A stretch of 64,000 nt of DNA. It comes from Galbibacter pacificus (GTDB taxonomy: Bacteria; Bacteroidota; Bacteroidia; Flavobacteriales; Flavobacteriaceae). A program made the translations under genes and the position numbers. Shown one piece after another: positions 18,796-27,913 of this stretch (positions within the stretch are counted from its first letter, which is position 1; each line of letters opens with the position of its first letter). The notes below the pieces were generated by a model that ran no database searches, was not told the DNA's origin, and was given only the letters and a program-made list of their open reading frames with translations. Where the stretch lies: positions 496,001 to 560,000 of the forward strand of contig NZ_JAPMUA010000002.1 of NCBI RefSeq assembly GCF_029603155.1, given 5' to 3'.

Positions 18796-19675
18796 CTCTT
18801 CAATACTTGACCAAATAGGAAATACGCCTTTGGTAGAAGCCAAAGTTTTAATAAATAAGCCGTATGTAAAATTGCTTTTCAAGATGGAAGGTAACAACCC
18901 CGGTGGAAGTGTAAAGGACCGTCCCGCTTACAATATGATTAAAAGCGCATTGGAAAGGGGCGAAATTACAGAAAACACCAAAATTATTGAAGCTACCAGT
19001 GGAAATACCGGAATAGCACTGGCTATGATTGCCAGCCTTTTCCATTTGGACCTGGAACTCGTTATGCCGGAAAATTCTACCAAAGAGCGGGTACAGACCA
19101 TGCGGGCATATGGTGCCAAGGTAACCTTAACCTCTGCCGATGTTGGCATTGAAGGCTCCCGTGATTATGCCGAAGCTAAAGTGAGAGACGAAGGCTATGT
19201 AATGCTCAACCAATTTGGAAACGACGATAACTGGAAAGCACATTACAAAACCACCGGTCCCGAAATATGGAGAGATACCGATGGCAAAATCACTCATTTT
19301 GTTTCTTCCATGGGAACCACGGGAACCATTATGGGTACTTCTACTTTTTTAAAGGAGAAAAACCATCAAATAGAAATTGTTGGGGTTCAACCCACGGATG
19401 AATCTAAAATTCCGGGCATACGCAAATGGCCGCAGGAATACCTGCCAAAAATATTCAATCCTAAAAAAGTAGACCAGGTTATTGAAGTAAGTGAAGCCGA
19501 GGCACGCAACATGGCCAAAGAGCTTGCCAAAAAAGAAGGTATTTTTGCAGGAATGAGCAGTGGCGGGGCCGTAGCCGCTGCATTAAAATTAATTAAAACC
19601 ATGGATAAAGGGGTTGTTGTGGTTATTATTTGCGACCGCGGCGATCGTTATTTATCTTCAGATTTATTTGATTGA
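18788..19675 (+). CDS. cysM: Cysteine synthase B
   Basis: A 295-residue PLP enzyme (fold type II) that turns O-acetylserine plus sulfide or thiosulfate into cysteine or S-sulfocysteine. The PLP lysine lies in GGSVKDRP (Lys43), the phosphate-binding loop is EATSGNTGIA, and a second glycine loop is SMGTTGTIMG. Its short length and MPENSTKERVQTMRAYGAKV fit CysM rather than CysK. It overlaps cysE and is followed after nine bases by a sulfurtransferase gene. A second, distinct member of this fold occurs at 53568-54608 and is probably a cysteate synthase. Confidence 0.93.
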   Translation: MNSSSILDQIGNTPLVEAKVLINKPYVKLLFKMEGNNPGGSVKDRPAYNMIKSALERGEITENTKIIEATSGNTGIALAMIASLFHLDLELVMPENSTKERVQTMRAYGAKVTLTSADVGIEGSRDYAEAKVRDEGYVMLNQFGNDDNWKAHYKTTGPEIWRDTDGKITHFVSSMGTTGTIMGTSTFLKEKNHQIEIVGVQPTDESKIPGIRKWPQEYLPKIFNPKKVDQVIEVSEAEARNMAKELAKKEGIFAGMSSGGAVAAALKLIKTMDKGVVVVIICDRGDRYLSSDLFD

Positions 19676-19684
19676 TACGCTAAA

Positions 19685-20512
19685 ATGGAAACACCAATTG
19701 TTTCGGTAGAATGGCTTCACTTAAATATAAACGACCCGGATTTAATAATCCTGGATGCCAGTTTGCCTTCAAAAGTAAATGACGAAATAGACAATTTAGG
19801 CCAAATCCAGATTAAAAATGCCCGCTATTTTAATTTGAAAGAAAATTTTAGTGACCAAACATCGGTATTTCCAAGCACCTTTCCAGATAAAAAGCAATTT
19901 GAAACCGAAAGTAGAAAACTTGGCATTAACAATAAAAGTAAAATAATTATTTACGACAATATGGGCATCTATTCCAGCCCAAGAGCGTGGTGGATGTATA
20001 AAGTTATGGGGCACCATAATGTAGCTGTTTTAAATGGAGGGTTGCCAGAATGGATTGCCAAAGGATATAAAACGGTACCGATACAAAAACCTGATACTGA
20101 AAAAGGAAACTTTACAGCTTCAATAGATCGCAGCCAAATAAAAAATTATCCATACATTAAAAAAAATATTGAATTGAAACAATCGCTTCTTATTGATGCT
20201 CGATCTTCTGAAAGGTACAATGGAATAGCCCCCGACCCGAGAAAAGGGTTAAAAAGCGGACACATTCCAAATTCCATCAATATTCCCTATACAAGTGTTT
20301 TAAAAAACGGAAAAATTCGTAATCAAAGAGAATTAATACCTATTTTTGAAAAAATAAAACACGAAAACCCTAAAGCGTTGACCTTTACTTGCGGTTCGGG
20401 AATTACTGCCTGTATTGTTTTATTGGCTTCCGAATTGGTTGTAAATACTAAAAAATCAGTATACGATGGGTCATGGACCGAATGGGCAACACTGGAAGGG
20501 TTGGTAAACTAA
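19685..20512 (+). CDS. 3-mercaptopyruvate/thiosulfate sulfurtransferase (tandem rhodanese)
   Basis: A 275-residue enzyme with two rhodanese domains that transfers sulfur from 3-mercaptopyruvate or thiosulfate to an acceptor. The N-terminal domain is inactive-like; the C-terminal domain carries the active-site loop CGSGITA with Cys236. CGSGxT is characteristic of mercaptopyruvate sulfurtransferases, whereas thiosulfate sulfurtransferases usually have CRKGVT. It is cytoplasmic, with no signal peptide. Its position between cysM and a TauE/SafE exporter, with gaps of only 4-9 bases, suggests a role in cysteine-derived sulfur handling. Confidence 0.9.
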   Translation: METPIVSVEWLHLNINDPDLIILDASLPSKVNDEIDNLGQIQIKNARYFNLKENFSDQTSVFPSTFPDKKQFETESRKLGINNKSKIIIYDNMGIYSSPRAWWMYKVMGHHNVAVLNGGLPEWIAKGYKTVPIQKPDTEKGNFTASIDRSQIKNYPYIKKNIELKQSLLIDARSSERYNGIAPDPRKGLKSGHIPNSINIPYTSVLKNGKIRNQRELIPIFEKIKHENPKALTFTCGSGITACIVLLASELVVNTKKSVYDGSWTEWATLEGLVN

Positions 20513-20516
20513 TTAT

Positions 20517-21350
20517 ATGGAAACCGAAATCATTATTACCATCATTTTAATTCTTATCAGCTTCACCATAAGTATGTTTGGTTCTGTAGTAGGATTTGGC
20601 GGCGGTATATTTATGGTGCCCATTTTAATTGCGGTTTTTCATTTTCCCCTTACAACGGCTGTTGGTTCGGTTATGATATCGCTTCTGCCATCGTCACTTA
20701 TTTCTACTTTTTTAAATCGAAAGGAAGGTTTTGTTGACTTTAAAATGGGAGTTTTGCTTGAAGTGCCAACAATTTTAGGTGTTTTTATTGGCGTCTTGCT
20801 CCTTTCGTATATTACTGCGGTGCATTTAGAGGTACTGTTTGCCGTTATGGTTTTATTTTTAGGGATATCTTTCTTCCTCAAAAAAGAAAAGAACAAAAAA
20901 GGCCAAGGTTTTTTCTATATGCTCAATAAGCTAAAACCGCGTTACATCATTAAAAATCATTTAAATCATGCCGCATACCGGTTTAGTGTTTGGATGGTAT
21001 TGTTTTTTGGACTGATGGCCGGAACACTTGCCGGGCTTTTTGGCATTGGTGGCGGTTTTTTAAAAACGCCCATCATGCTTAGGGTTTTTAAAATGCCCGC
21101 AAAAATTGCGACCGCTACCGCCCTTTTCATGATTGTAATTACGAGCACCACGGGAAGTATTAGCCATTTTATGCTAGGCCATGTTCAGTTTAGCGAAGCA
21201 TGGCCAATAATGCTTGGTTTTGCTTTGGGTGCCTTGGGCGGACAAAAACTCAACTTGAAAATAAAAAATGCGACCCTCGAAAAATTAATCGGAATGGGCT
21301 TGGTGCTGGCCGCCTTGGTAATGATGTCCAATTTTATAATCAATAGATAA
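20517..21350 (+). CDS. TauE/SafE-family sulfite/sulfonate exporter
   Basis: A 277-residue membrane protein with about eight hydrophobic segments in two repeats, each with a Gly-rich loop: GSVVGFGGGIFMVPIL near the N terminus and GTLAGLFGIGGGFLKTPIM in the second half. These GxGGG-type repeats are diagnostic of the TauE/SafE family, which exports sulfite, sulfoacetate or related anions. It begins four bases after the sulfurtransferase stop, completing a four-gene sulfur unit; sulfite is a plausible substrate because it is a product of sulfurtransferase chemistry. The substrate is inferred from context. Confidence 0.88.
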   Translation: METEIIITIILILISFTISMFGSVVGFGGGIFMVPILIAVFHFPLTTAVGSVMISLLPSSLISTFLNRKEGFVDFKMGVLLEVPTILGVFIGVLLLSYITAVHLEVLFAVMVLFLGISFFLKKEKNKKGQGFFYMLNKLKPRYIIKNHLNHAAYRFSVWMVLFFGLMAGTLAGLFGIGGGFLKTPIMLRVFKMPAKIATATALFMIVITSTTGSISHFMLGHVQFSEAWPIMLGFALGALGGQKLNLKIKNATLEKLIGMGLVLAALVMMSNFIINR

Positions 21351-21710
21351 CGATTGTATCGCCTCTAAACAAACATTTTTAAGTTGAGAGTTGAGAGTCC
21401 AGAGGTTCAAAGTTGCAAAGGTCCAGAGTAGCTTCAAGTATCTAACAATTAACTATTCCCCAATCCCTTTTCACTTATCACTTTTTAAAGTTTCAAACTT
21501 TAAGTTTCAAGTTTGAGGTTGTTATGCTGTTATGTTGCTATGATACTATATTGTTGAGAGTTCAGAGTTCAGAGGTTCAATGTTGCAAAGATTCAAAGTT
21601 GCAAAGGTCCAGAATAGATTTAAGCATCCTAACAATTAACCATTAACAAATAACTTTTTCACTCATTAACAAACAACAGTCAACTATAAACATACTCAAT
21701 CTCTATCTGC
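21351..21710. repeat. Mosaic intergenic repeat, copy A (no gene)
   Basis: This 360-base gap between the exporter and the sulfatase holds no credible gene. It is built from short degenerate units: GAGAGTT/GAGAGTCCAGAGGTTCAAAG blocks (from about 21382 and again from about 21553), TTATGCTGTTATG-type blocks (about 21518-21545), and AACAATTAACCATTAACAAATAAC at 21631-21654. The same units, in the same order and orientation, recur inside the his operon at 25046-25240 and 26012-26270. No inverted ends or coding potential were seen. Confidence 0.75.
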
Positions 21711-23231
21711 TTATTCCGCTAGGCTATTTTGATATTCCTTCTTTAGTTCTTCTAATTTATCAGGATATTTTTCTGACAAGTTATTTTGTTCCCCAATATC
21801 TTCTTTTAAATTATACAATTGATATTTGTCTGAAGCTCCCGACTCGATATTGACATTTTTAAAAAGTTTAGGTCCTTTTGACGGTGGAATCATTGCCCAA
21901 TCCCCTTTTCTAAAAAATGTCCCCAAAGACCCCTGAAGCGTCAACTGCTCCCTTCCGTGTGTGCTTTCTCCCATTAAAACAGGCAACAATGCTTCACTAT
22001 CTTTCGCTTTTTCGTTACTTTTTACCAATTGTGCCAAAGAAGAAAACAAATCTGTTTGACAAAACAAGGCATTGGATACGCCCGGTTTAATTTTCCCTTT
22101 CCAATAGGTAAAAAAAGGAACCCGTGTTCCAGCTTCGTACATACTATATTTTCCGCCTCGAAAATCGCCCCACGGTTTATGGTTGCCTACTTTTTCTACA
22201 GCATCATCATAATAACCATCGTTTAAAACTGGTCCGTTATCACTCGTAAGTACTATCAATGTATTTTCCAACACTCCTTCTTCTTTCAACGTTTTAATAA
22301 ATTCGCCTATGCACCAATCGGCTTCCTTAATTACATCTCCCCTTGGCCCCATTCCAGAAGTGCCCACAAATTTTGGGTTTGGTGTTCGTGGCACATGCGG
22401 TTGTTGCAGGGCATAATACAAGAAAAAGGGTTTCTTTTTATTAGTTTTTACATAATTTTGAGCTTCTTTTAAAAAAACATTGGCCATTTCTTCATCGTTC
22501 CACTTAGCGGTATCGCCTCCCTTCATAAAGCCAATTCTTGGAATTCCGTTTACAATGCTATTATTATGTCCGTGTTCCCACTTCATTTTAAGCATTTCAG
22601 GATTGCTGAGCGCTGTAGGTTCTCCCTCAAAATTTTCTTTATAATTCACCTCAATAGGATCGTTTTTATCCAACCCGACCACATAGCCGTTTTTAATATA
22701 CACGGTAGGTACCCTGTCTTGGGTGGCCGCTAAAATGTACGAATAGTCAAAACCTACTTCATTCGGCCCGGGCTGTATTTGTGCATTCCAATTAATGTCT
22801 CCGCTACCAAGCCCTAAATGCCATTTTCCTACAATGCCTGTTGTATACCCCGAATTTTGTAACATTTTTGGCAATGTAACACGACTGGTATCTATTAACA
22901 ACGGCGCGTTTCCCGGTAAAATTTTTGCTTTTTCCTTTCTCCAAGGGTAAATTCCCGTTAGCAGGGAATACCTGCTCGGGGTGCATGTGGCAGAAGCGGC
23001 ATAGGCATTGGTAAACCGTACCCCGTTTAGTGCCAACGAGTCCATATTGGGGGTTTGTATGGTTTTGGAACCGTTAAAACTTACATCTCCATAACCAAGG
23101 TCGTCAAAATTAATGATTACAATATTGGGAACCGTATTGGTTTTTTGTTTTTCTGCTGAAGTGGAAGATTTTTCATTTTTACAACTTATAAATCCTATCA
23201 AGATTACTAACGCACATACAATTTTTCTCAT
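21711..23231 (-). CDS. Sulfatase (type I, formylglycine-dependent), lipoprotein
   Basis: A 506-residue S1-family sulfatase that hydrolyses sulfate esters. The signal peptide ends in lipobox GFISC with lipidated Cys17, so it is membrane-anchored in the periplasm or on the surface. The metal-binding IINFDDLGYGD and the activation motif CTPSR (Cys83, with Arg87), followed by LLTG, are intact; Cys83 would be converted to formylglycine. The VGKWHLG motif and the late LIVLTSDNGP metal site also fit. It probably acts on sulfated polysaccharide or glycan, but no other polysaccharide-degrading gene is adjacent and no maturase gene is in the window. It lies downstream of corA in the same direction. Confidence 0.93.
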   Translation of the reverse strand: MRKIVCALVILIGFISCKNEKSSTSAEKQKTNTVPNIVIINFDDLGYGDVSFNGSKTIQTPNMDSLALNGVRFTNAYAASATCTPSRYSLLTGIYPWRKEKAKILPGNAPLLIDTSRVTLPKMLQNSGYTTGIVGKWHLGLGSGDINWNAQIQPGPNEVGFDYSYILAATQDRVPTVYIKNGYVVGLDKNDPIEVNYKENFEGEPTALSNPEMLKMKWEHGHNNSIVNGIPRIGFMKGGDTAKWNDEEMANVFLKEAQNYVKTNKKKPFFLYYALQQPHVPRTPNPKFVGTSGMGPRGDVIKEADWCIGEFIKTLKEEGVLENTLIVLTSDNGPVLNDGYYDDAVEKVGNHKPWGDFRGGKYSMYEAGTRVPFFTYWKGKIKPGVSNALFCQTDLFSSLAQLVKSNEKAKDSEALLPVLMGESTHGREQLTLQGSLGTFFRKGDWAMIPPSKGPKLFKNVNIESGASDKYQLYNLKEDIGEQNNLSEKYPDKLEELKKEYQNSLAE

Positions 23232-23299
23232 TTGATTTTTATTCTCAGGTTGGTTGATATTCTATTTTGCAGTTCAAGAGCTAAATTCATTTAAAAAAT

Positions 23300-24391
23300 T
23301 TATAGCCATTTTTTTCTTTTAAAATAAATAAGCATAATAATTATAATTAAAAACATAATCCCCAAAACAATAAAATAGGCATTTCTATGATGCAGCTCGG
23401 GCATATATTCAAAATTCATCCCATAAATTCCCGCAATAAACGTTAGTGGAATAAAAATACTGGCCATTATGGTAAGTACCTTCATTACTTCGTTCATTTT
23501 ATTGCTTACGTTGCTCATGTACATTTCCATAAGGCTCATGCTCATTTCCCGGAGCATTTCTATGGTTTCATGAATTTGAATGCTATGGTCGAGTACATCG
23601 CCTAAAAAGAGTTTGGTGTCTTCTTTAATCAACCGGTGTTCGGTTTTTACCAACCTACTTGCGATTTCCTTGACTGGAAATATGTTTTTCCGTATCCCCA
23701 AAACTTCCTTTCTTATTTGCTGAATGCTATTGGCCACATCCTGTTCGGGGCTGTTGTATACTTTTTCTTCCAGTAATTCTATTTTATCTGTTAAATGCTC
23801 CAACACAATAAAATATTGATCGATAATAGAATCTATTAGCGCAAAAAACAGATAATCGGCTCCCCTATTGCGGATCCTCCCAAATTTATTGGCCAATCGC
23901 TCTCTTACGCCATCAAAAACATCGGCTTCTATTTCTTGGAACAATAACACGGCATGTTCGCAAAGAATAAGAGCCATATGTTCCACTACTAACTGCCCCT
24001 CTTTGTCGAGGTACAGCATTTTAAGAACACAAAATATATAATCTTCATATTCATCAATCTTAGGCCGCTGGTTGGTATTTACCAAGTCTTCCAGTACCAA
24101 CGGATTGATATTGTAATATTTGCCGAGCTTTTCTATATCTTCAACATTGCTGAGCCCCTGTACATTTATCCATGAAATGGCTTCGGTATCCCTAAACTTG
24201 AATGTTTCTTCAACATTTTCCAAAACTTTGGTCTCGTAAAAATCCCCTGAATAATCGGTAACCGAAATTTTATTCTCTCCATCTTCACGTAAACCCAAAT
24301 ATGTAACGGTTCCTGGGGCTTTTCCAACTTTCTGTTGAGTTTTAAATGGCTTTTTGATAACCCTTTTAAGATTGATTTTTTTATTTTTCAT
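23300..24391 (-). CDS. corA: CorA-type magnesium/cobalt channel
   Basis: A 363-residue inner-membrane Mg2+ channel. The long soluble N-terminal domain includes SWINVQGLSNVEDIEKLGK and LEDLVNTNQRPKIDEYEDY, typical of CorA. Two C-terminal transmembrane helices follow, with the selectivity motif YGMNFEYMPE between them and a basic tail. It starts 44 bases after the stop of hisIE in the same direction and has no recognised promoter of its own, so it may be read from the end of the his operon. Confidence 0.93.
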   Translation of the reverse strand: MKNKKINLKRVIKKPFKTQQKVGKAPGTVTYLGLREDGENKISVTDYSGDFYETKVLENVEETFKFRDTEAISWINVQGLSNVEDIEKLGKYYNINPLVLEDLVNTNQRPKIDEYEDYIFCVLKMLYLDKEGQLVVEHMALILCEHAVLLFQEIEADVFDGVRERLANKFGRIRNRGADYLFFALIDSIIDQYFIVLEHLTDKIELLEEKVYNSPEQDVANSIQQIRKEVLGIRKNIFPVKEIASRLVKTEHRLIKEDTKLFLGDVLDHSIQIHETIEMLREMSMSLMEMYMSNVSNKMNEVMKVLTIMASIFIPLTFIAGIYGMNFEYMPELHHRNAYFIVLGIMFLIIIIMLIYFKRKKWL

Positions 24392-24435
24392 ACAAGCGGT
24401 TTTATATCTCGGTGTCCTTAAAAATATAAAAAATC

Positions 24436-25038
24436 CTAATGCCTGCTTTCCAAAACCTTAACAATATCTTTCAATGTATATCCTTTTGCCTGTAATAAAA
24501 TAAGGTAATGAAACAATAAATCGGCGCTTTCATTTAAAAACAGTTCTGCATTATCATCTTTGGCTTCAATTACGGTTTCCACGGCTTCTTCGCCTACTTT
24601 TTGTGCTATTTTGTTAATTCCTTTTCTAAAAAGCGACGCCACATAACTTTTTTCGTCTTCCCGATTTTCTTTTCTGTTGGAAATTATATTTTCCAACGTT
24701 GAAAGAAAACCAAAATCGGCTTGGTTCTTTTCTGCCCAACAAGTATCTGTTCCTTTATGGCAAACAGGGCCAACGGGTTGTACATAGATTAAAAGCGTAT
24801 CGTTATCGCAATCTATTTTTAGATCCTTTAAATTTAAAAAATTACCACTCTCCTCGCCTTTTGTCCATAAACGTTGTTTGGTGCGGCTGTAAAATGTTAC
24901 TTTTTGAGTTTCCACCGTTTTTTTATAGGCTTCTTCGTTCATATACCCAAGCATCAATACCTTTTTGGTGTTTTGATCTTGAATAATGGCCGGAACCAAC
25001 CCGTCTTTGTTTTTGTTAAAATCTATGTTTGTTTTCAT
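24436..25038 (-). CDS. hisIE: Bifunctional phosphoribosyl-AMP cyclohydrolase / phosphoribosyl-ATP pyrophosphatase
   Basis: A 200-residue fusion performing steps 2 and 3 of histidine synthesis. The HisI half shows SRTKQRLWTKGEESGN and the metal-binding CHKGTDTCW. The HisE half (from about residue 110) shows RKGINKIAQKVGEEAVETVIEAK. It is the last his gene of the minus-strand operon. Its distance from hisF is 212 bases, unusually long for an operon, and is filled with mosaic repeat sequence. Confidence 0.96.
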   Translation of the reverse strand: MKTNIDFNKNKDGLVPAIIQDQNTKKVLMLGYMNEEAYKKTVETQKVTFYSRTKQRLWTKGEESGNFLNLKDLKIDCDNDTLLIYVQPVGPVCHKGTDTCWAEKNQADFGFLSTLENIISNRKENREDEKSYVASLFRKGINKIAQKVGEEAVETVIEAKDDNAELFLNESADLLFHYLILLQAKGYTLKDIVKVLESRH

Positions 25039-25045
25039 ATTTTTC

Positions 25046-25240
25046 GTTGTTACGCTGTTATGTTGCTATGCTGTTATGATGTTACGTTGCTATGTTGTTG
25101 AGAGTTGAGAGTTAAGGGTCCAAAGATTCAAGGTTCAAGGTTTCTGGTTTCTGGTTTCTGGTTTCAAAATATTGTTAACAACAATTAACCATTAACAAAT
25201 AACTAATCCCTTTTCTCAATCACTATCTAACATTTAATCA
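25046..25240. repeat. Mosaic intergenic repeat, copy B, inside the his operon
   Basis: Between hisF and hisIE. Blocks in order on the plus strand: repeated TTATG/TTACG/CTATG units, GAGAGTTGAGAG, a 7-base tandem repeat GGTTTCT (nearly four copies, 25139-25165), then AACAATTAACCATTAACAAATAAC at 25180-25203. The order matches copies A and C. It is transcribed as part of the his message in the opposite sense. Confidence 0.8.
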
Positions 25241-25250
25241 ACCAAAAGCA

Positions 25251-26006
25251 TTATAACCGAACTGGGATTCCATTTTTCTTTAGTTCTTCTTTTAAATCGT
25301 TTATTTCTATTTCCTTAAAATGAAAAACACTTGCCGCCAAGGCCGCGTCAGCTTTTCCTTTTAAAAATGCATCAGTGAAATGCTGTGTGTTCCCCGCTCC
25401 GCCAGAAGCAATAATCGGGATGTTTAATTCGGTGGAAAGTTTTGCAAGGGCTTCATTTGCAAAACCGTCTTTTGTTCCGTCGTTGTCCATGGACGTAAAT
25501 AATATTTCCCCGGCTCCGCGCAATTCCACTTCTTTTGCCCATTCAAACAAGTCTATATCTGTTGGTACCTTGCCTCCTACCAAATGTACTTTCCATTTCC
25601 CGTTGACCTGTTTGGCATCAATGGCCACCACGATACACTGACTTCCAAATTTTGCGGATAAACTGTTTATTAATTGCGGATTTTTAACCACCGATGAATT
25701 TACCGAAACTTTATCGGCACCACATTTAAGCAGGGTGTCCACGTCTTCTATAGACGATATGCCACCGCCTACCGTAAAGGGAATGTTCACGTTTTTTGCC
25801 ACGCGAAGCACCAAATCGGCCAAGGTTTTTCTTCGTTCTTCGGTAGCCGAAATATCTAAAAAAACAAGTTCGTCGGCCCCATTTTCGGCATATAGCTTTG
25901 CCAATTCCACAGGGTTGCCCGCATCACGAAGGGCTACAAAATTTACGCCCTTTACAGTACGACCATTTTTAATATCCAGGCAAGGTATAATTCTTTTTGT
26001 AAGCAT
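25251..26006 (-). CDS. hisF: Imidazole glycerol phosphate synthase cyclase subunit
   Basis: A 251-residue TIM-barrel enzyme that, with HisH, closes the imidazole ring and releases AICAR. Key residues are in RIIPCLDIKNGRTVKG (catalytic Asp in CLDI) and IVVAIDAKQVNGKWKV (second catalytic Asp); phosphate-binding loops include VGGGISS and IASGGAG. Full length for the family. It lies between hisA and hisIE in the usual order. Confidence 0.97.
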   Translation of the reverse strand: MLTKRIIPCLDIKNGRTVKGVNFVALRDAGNPVELAKLYAENGADELVFLDISATEERRKTLADLVLRVAKNVNIPFTVGGGISSIEDVDTLLKCGADKVSVNSSVVKNPQLINSLSAKFGSQCIVVAIDAKQVNGKWKVHLVGGKVPTDIDLFEWAKEVELRGAGEILFTSMDNDGTKDGFANEALAKLSTELNIPIIASGGAGNTQHFTDAFLKGKADAALAASVFHFKEIEINDLKEELKKNGIPVRL

Positions 26007-26011
26007 TTTTT

Positions 26012-26270
26012 TTTGTTGTTACATTGTTACGCTGCTATGTTGTTATGATGTTACGTAGCTATGTTGTTGAGAGTTGAGGGTCCAGAGGTTCAAAGATTCC
26101 AGGTTTCAGGTATCGCTAACAACAATTAACCATTAACAAATAACCATTCCCTTTTCACTTCTCCCTTTTCACTAATAATCATTAACTATTCAAGGTTTCT
26201 GGTTTCAAAATATCGTTAACAACAATTAACCATTAACAAATAACTATTCCCCAATCCCTTTTCCCTAACC
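26012..26270. repeat. Mosaic intergenic repeat, copy C, inside the his operon
   Basis: The 264-base gap between hisA and hisF. It begins with TTACATTGTTACG and GTTGTTATGATGTTACG blocks, then GAGAGTTGAGGGTCCAGAGG, and contains the 24-base unit AACAATTAACCATTAACAAATAAC twice, at 26121-26144 and 26221-26244, the second preceded by GGTTTCTGGTTTCAAAATAT as in copy B. It appears to be an internally duplicated version of copy B. Confidence 0.8.
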
Positions 26271-26996
26271 TTAACTATCTAAAATATAATTTTCTAATTG
26301 TTTTAGGCTTATTCTTCCTTCATAAATGGCTTTTCCAATAATTGTCCCTTCACAACCGATTTCTGCCAATTTGGGCAATTCGTCAAAAGTTGAAATCCCT
26401 CCGGAAGCTATTAATTTTATGCCTTCAGAAGTATTTATTATTTTTTTATAAAGCTCAAACGATGGGCCTTGCAGCATACCATCCTTGCTGATATCGGTGC
26501 AAATTACATATTCAATTCCCTTTTGAAGGTATTTTTGAATAAATGGAAGCAGTTCTTCTTTTGATGCCTCTTGCCAACCGGAAACGGCTATTTTTTCATT
26601 GTCGGCATCTGCGCCCAAAATAATTTTTTCGTTCCCGAATTTTTCAATCCAACGCTCAAAAATTTCTGGATCCTTCACGGCAATGCTCCCTCCGGTAATC
26701 TGACTGGCACCACTTTCAAAAGCTATGCGCAAATCTTCATCCGATTTGAGTCCGCCGCCAAAATCTATCTTCAAACCTGTCTTAGAAGCAATGCTCTCCA
26801 AAACCTTATAATTTACAATATGCTTGCTTTTGGCGCCATCCAAGTCTACCAAATGCAAATGCCGGATGCCGTGTGCCTCAAATTCCTTGGCTACTTCCAG
26901 CGGATGTTCGTTGTATACTTTTTTGGTGCTGTAATCTCCTTTGGAAAGTCGCACACATTTACCTTCAATAATATCTATTGCGGGGATGATTCTCAT
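26271..26996 (-). CDS. hisA: Phosphoribosylformimino-AICAR ribotide isomerase
   Basis: A 241-residue TIM-barrel isomerase, step 4 of histidine synthesis. The N terminus RIIPAIDIIEGKCVRLSKG holds the catalytic Asp; LHLVDLDGAK, DFGGGL and LIASGGIST are the expected phosphate-site segments; the second Asp is in CTDISKDGM. It is a paralogue of the adjacent HisF. The gap to hisH upstream is 194 bases and contains no gene. Confidence 0.97.
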   Translation of the reverse strand: MRIIPAIDIIEGKCVRLSKGDYSTKKVYNEHPLEVAKEFEAHGIRHLHLVDLDGAKSKHIVNYKVLESIASKTGLKIDFGGGLKSDEDLRIAFESGASQITGGSIAVKDPEIFERWIEKFGNEKIILGADADNEKIAVSGWQEASKEELLPFIQKYLQKGIEYVICTDISKDGMLQGPSFELYKKIINTSEGIKLIASGGISTFDELPKLAEIGCEGTIIGKAIYEGRISLKQLENYILDS

Positions 26997-27190
26997 TTTA
27001 TTTATGTTAAATATTAGATATTCAAAGTTAAAAGTCTATCTTTTTGGTTCTTTTTTTGTGTTTCAATGAATATTATCAATAATTCTGTACTCCCTTGATT
27101 TTGGTATCTTAAAGCAGAAATTTCCATCAAAAGGGTAAATTGTTAAGTTCTATCTAACAATTGATTTTATATAAATTCTACTTTTCCCAT

Positions 27191-27784
27191 TTAACTTTTA
27201 ACATCTAACTTTAAAAAGTTTTCCAAAATACGTTGCCCGGCTTTGCTACTCTTTTCCGGGTGAAATTGTACCCCATAAAAATTGTCTTTTTGCAAGGCTG
27301 ATGAATAATCGAGTCCATAATTGGACAAAGCTGCGGTTTCGTTGCATAAAGGCGCATAAAAACTATGCACCAAATACATGTATTCGTTTTCCGCGATGTC
27401 TTGAAAAAGTCGGGATTTTAAATCGGTTATTTGATTCCACCCAATTTGAGGTACCTTTACTTGATTGCTGAATTTTACCACGTCTACATCAAAAATCCCC
27501 AATCCTTTTGTGTTTCCTTCTTCTGATGATTTACACATAAGTTGCATACCCAAGCATATCCCCAATACCGGTTGTTTTAATGTTGGAATGATGCTGTCTA
27601 ATTTTGTGCTTTTTAATTTTTGCATGGCACTGCTGGCTTCCCCAACACCCGGAAAAATTACCCTGTCTGCTCTTAAAATTGTTTCGGCTTCATCAGACAA
27701 AACAGCCGTTATTCCAATTCGTTCAAATGCGAATTTAATACTCTGTATGTTACCTGCTCCGTAATCTATTATAGTTATGTTCAT
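27191..27784 (-). CDS. hisH: Imidazole glycerol phosphate synthase glutaminase subunit
   Basis: A 197-residue class I glutamine amidotransferase that supplies ammonia to HisF. The N-terminal IIDYGAGNIQS, the nucleophile Cys in LGICLGMQL, and the catalytic His/Glu in GVQFHPEKS are all present. It is placed between hisB and hisA in the conserved order. Confidence 0.97.
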   Translation of the reverse strand: MNITIIDYGAGNIQSIKFAFERIGITAVLSDEAETILRADRVIFPGVGEASSAMQKLKSTKLDSIIPTLKQPVLGICLGMQLMCKSSEEGNTKGLGIFDVDVVKFSNQVKVPQIGWNQITDLKSRLFQDIAENEYMYLVHSFYAPLCNETAALSNYGLDYSSALQKDNFYGVQFHPEKSSKAGQRILENFLKLDVKS

Positions 27785-27913
27785 TGTTTAAAAGTTTGAA
27801 GTTAAAAGAGCAAACAAAAGAATTTTAACCGTAAAATTCATCAATTTTAGCTATACGATTATTTTCTAATTTATTTATTAATACATTTATTACCATTGAA
27901 TTATGTAAATTAC

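Noticed and set aside
18788..19675. CysM as part of the sulfonolipid pathway
   Set aside because: It overlaps cysE and shows CysM-type motifs; the longer paralogue next to the oxoamine synthase is the better candidate.
21351..26270. CRISPR array in the repeat-rich gaps
   Set aside because: The units are degenerate, of mixed size, without regular unique spacers, and no cas gene is present.
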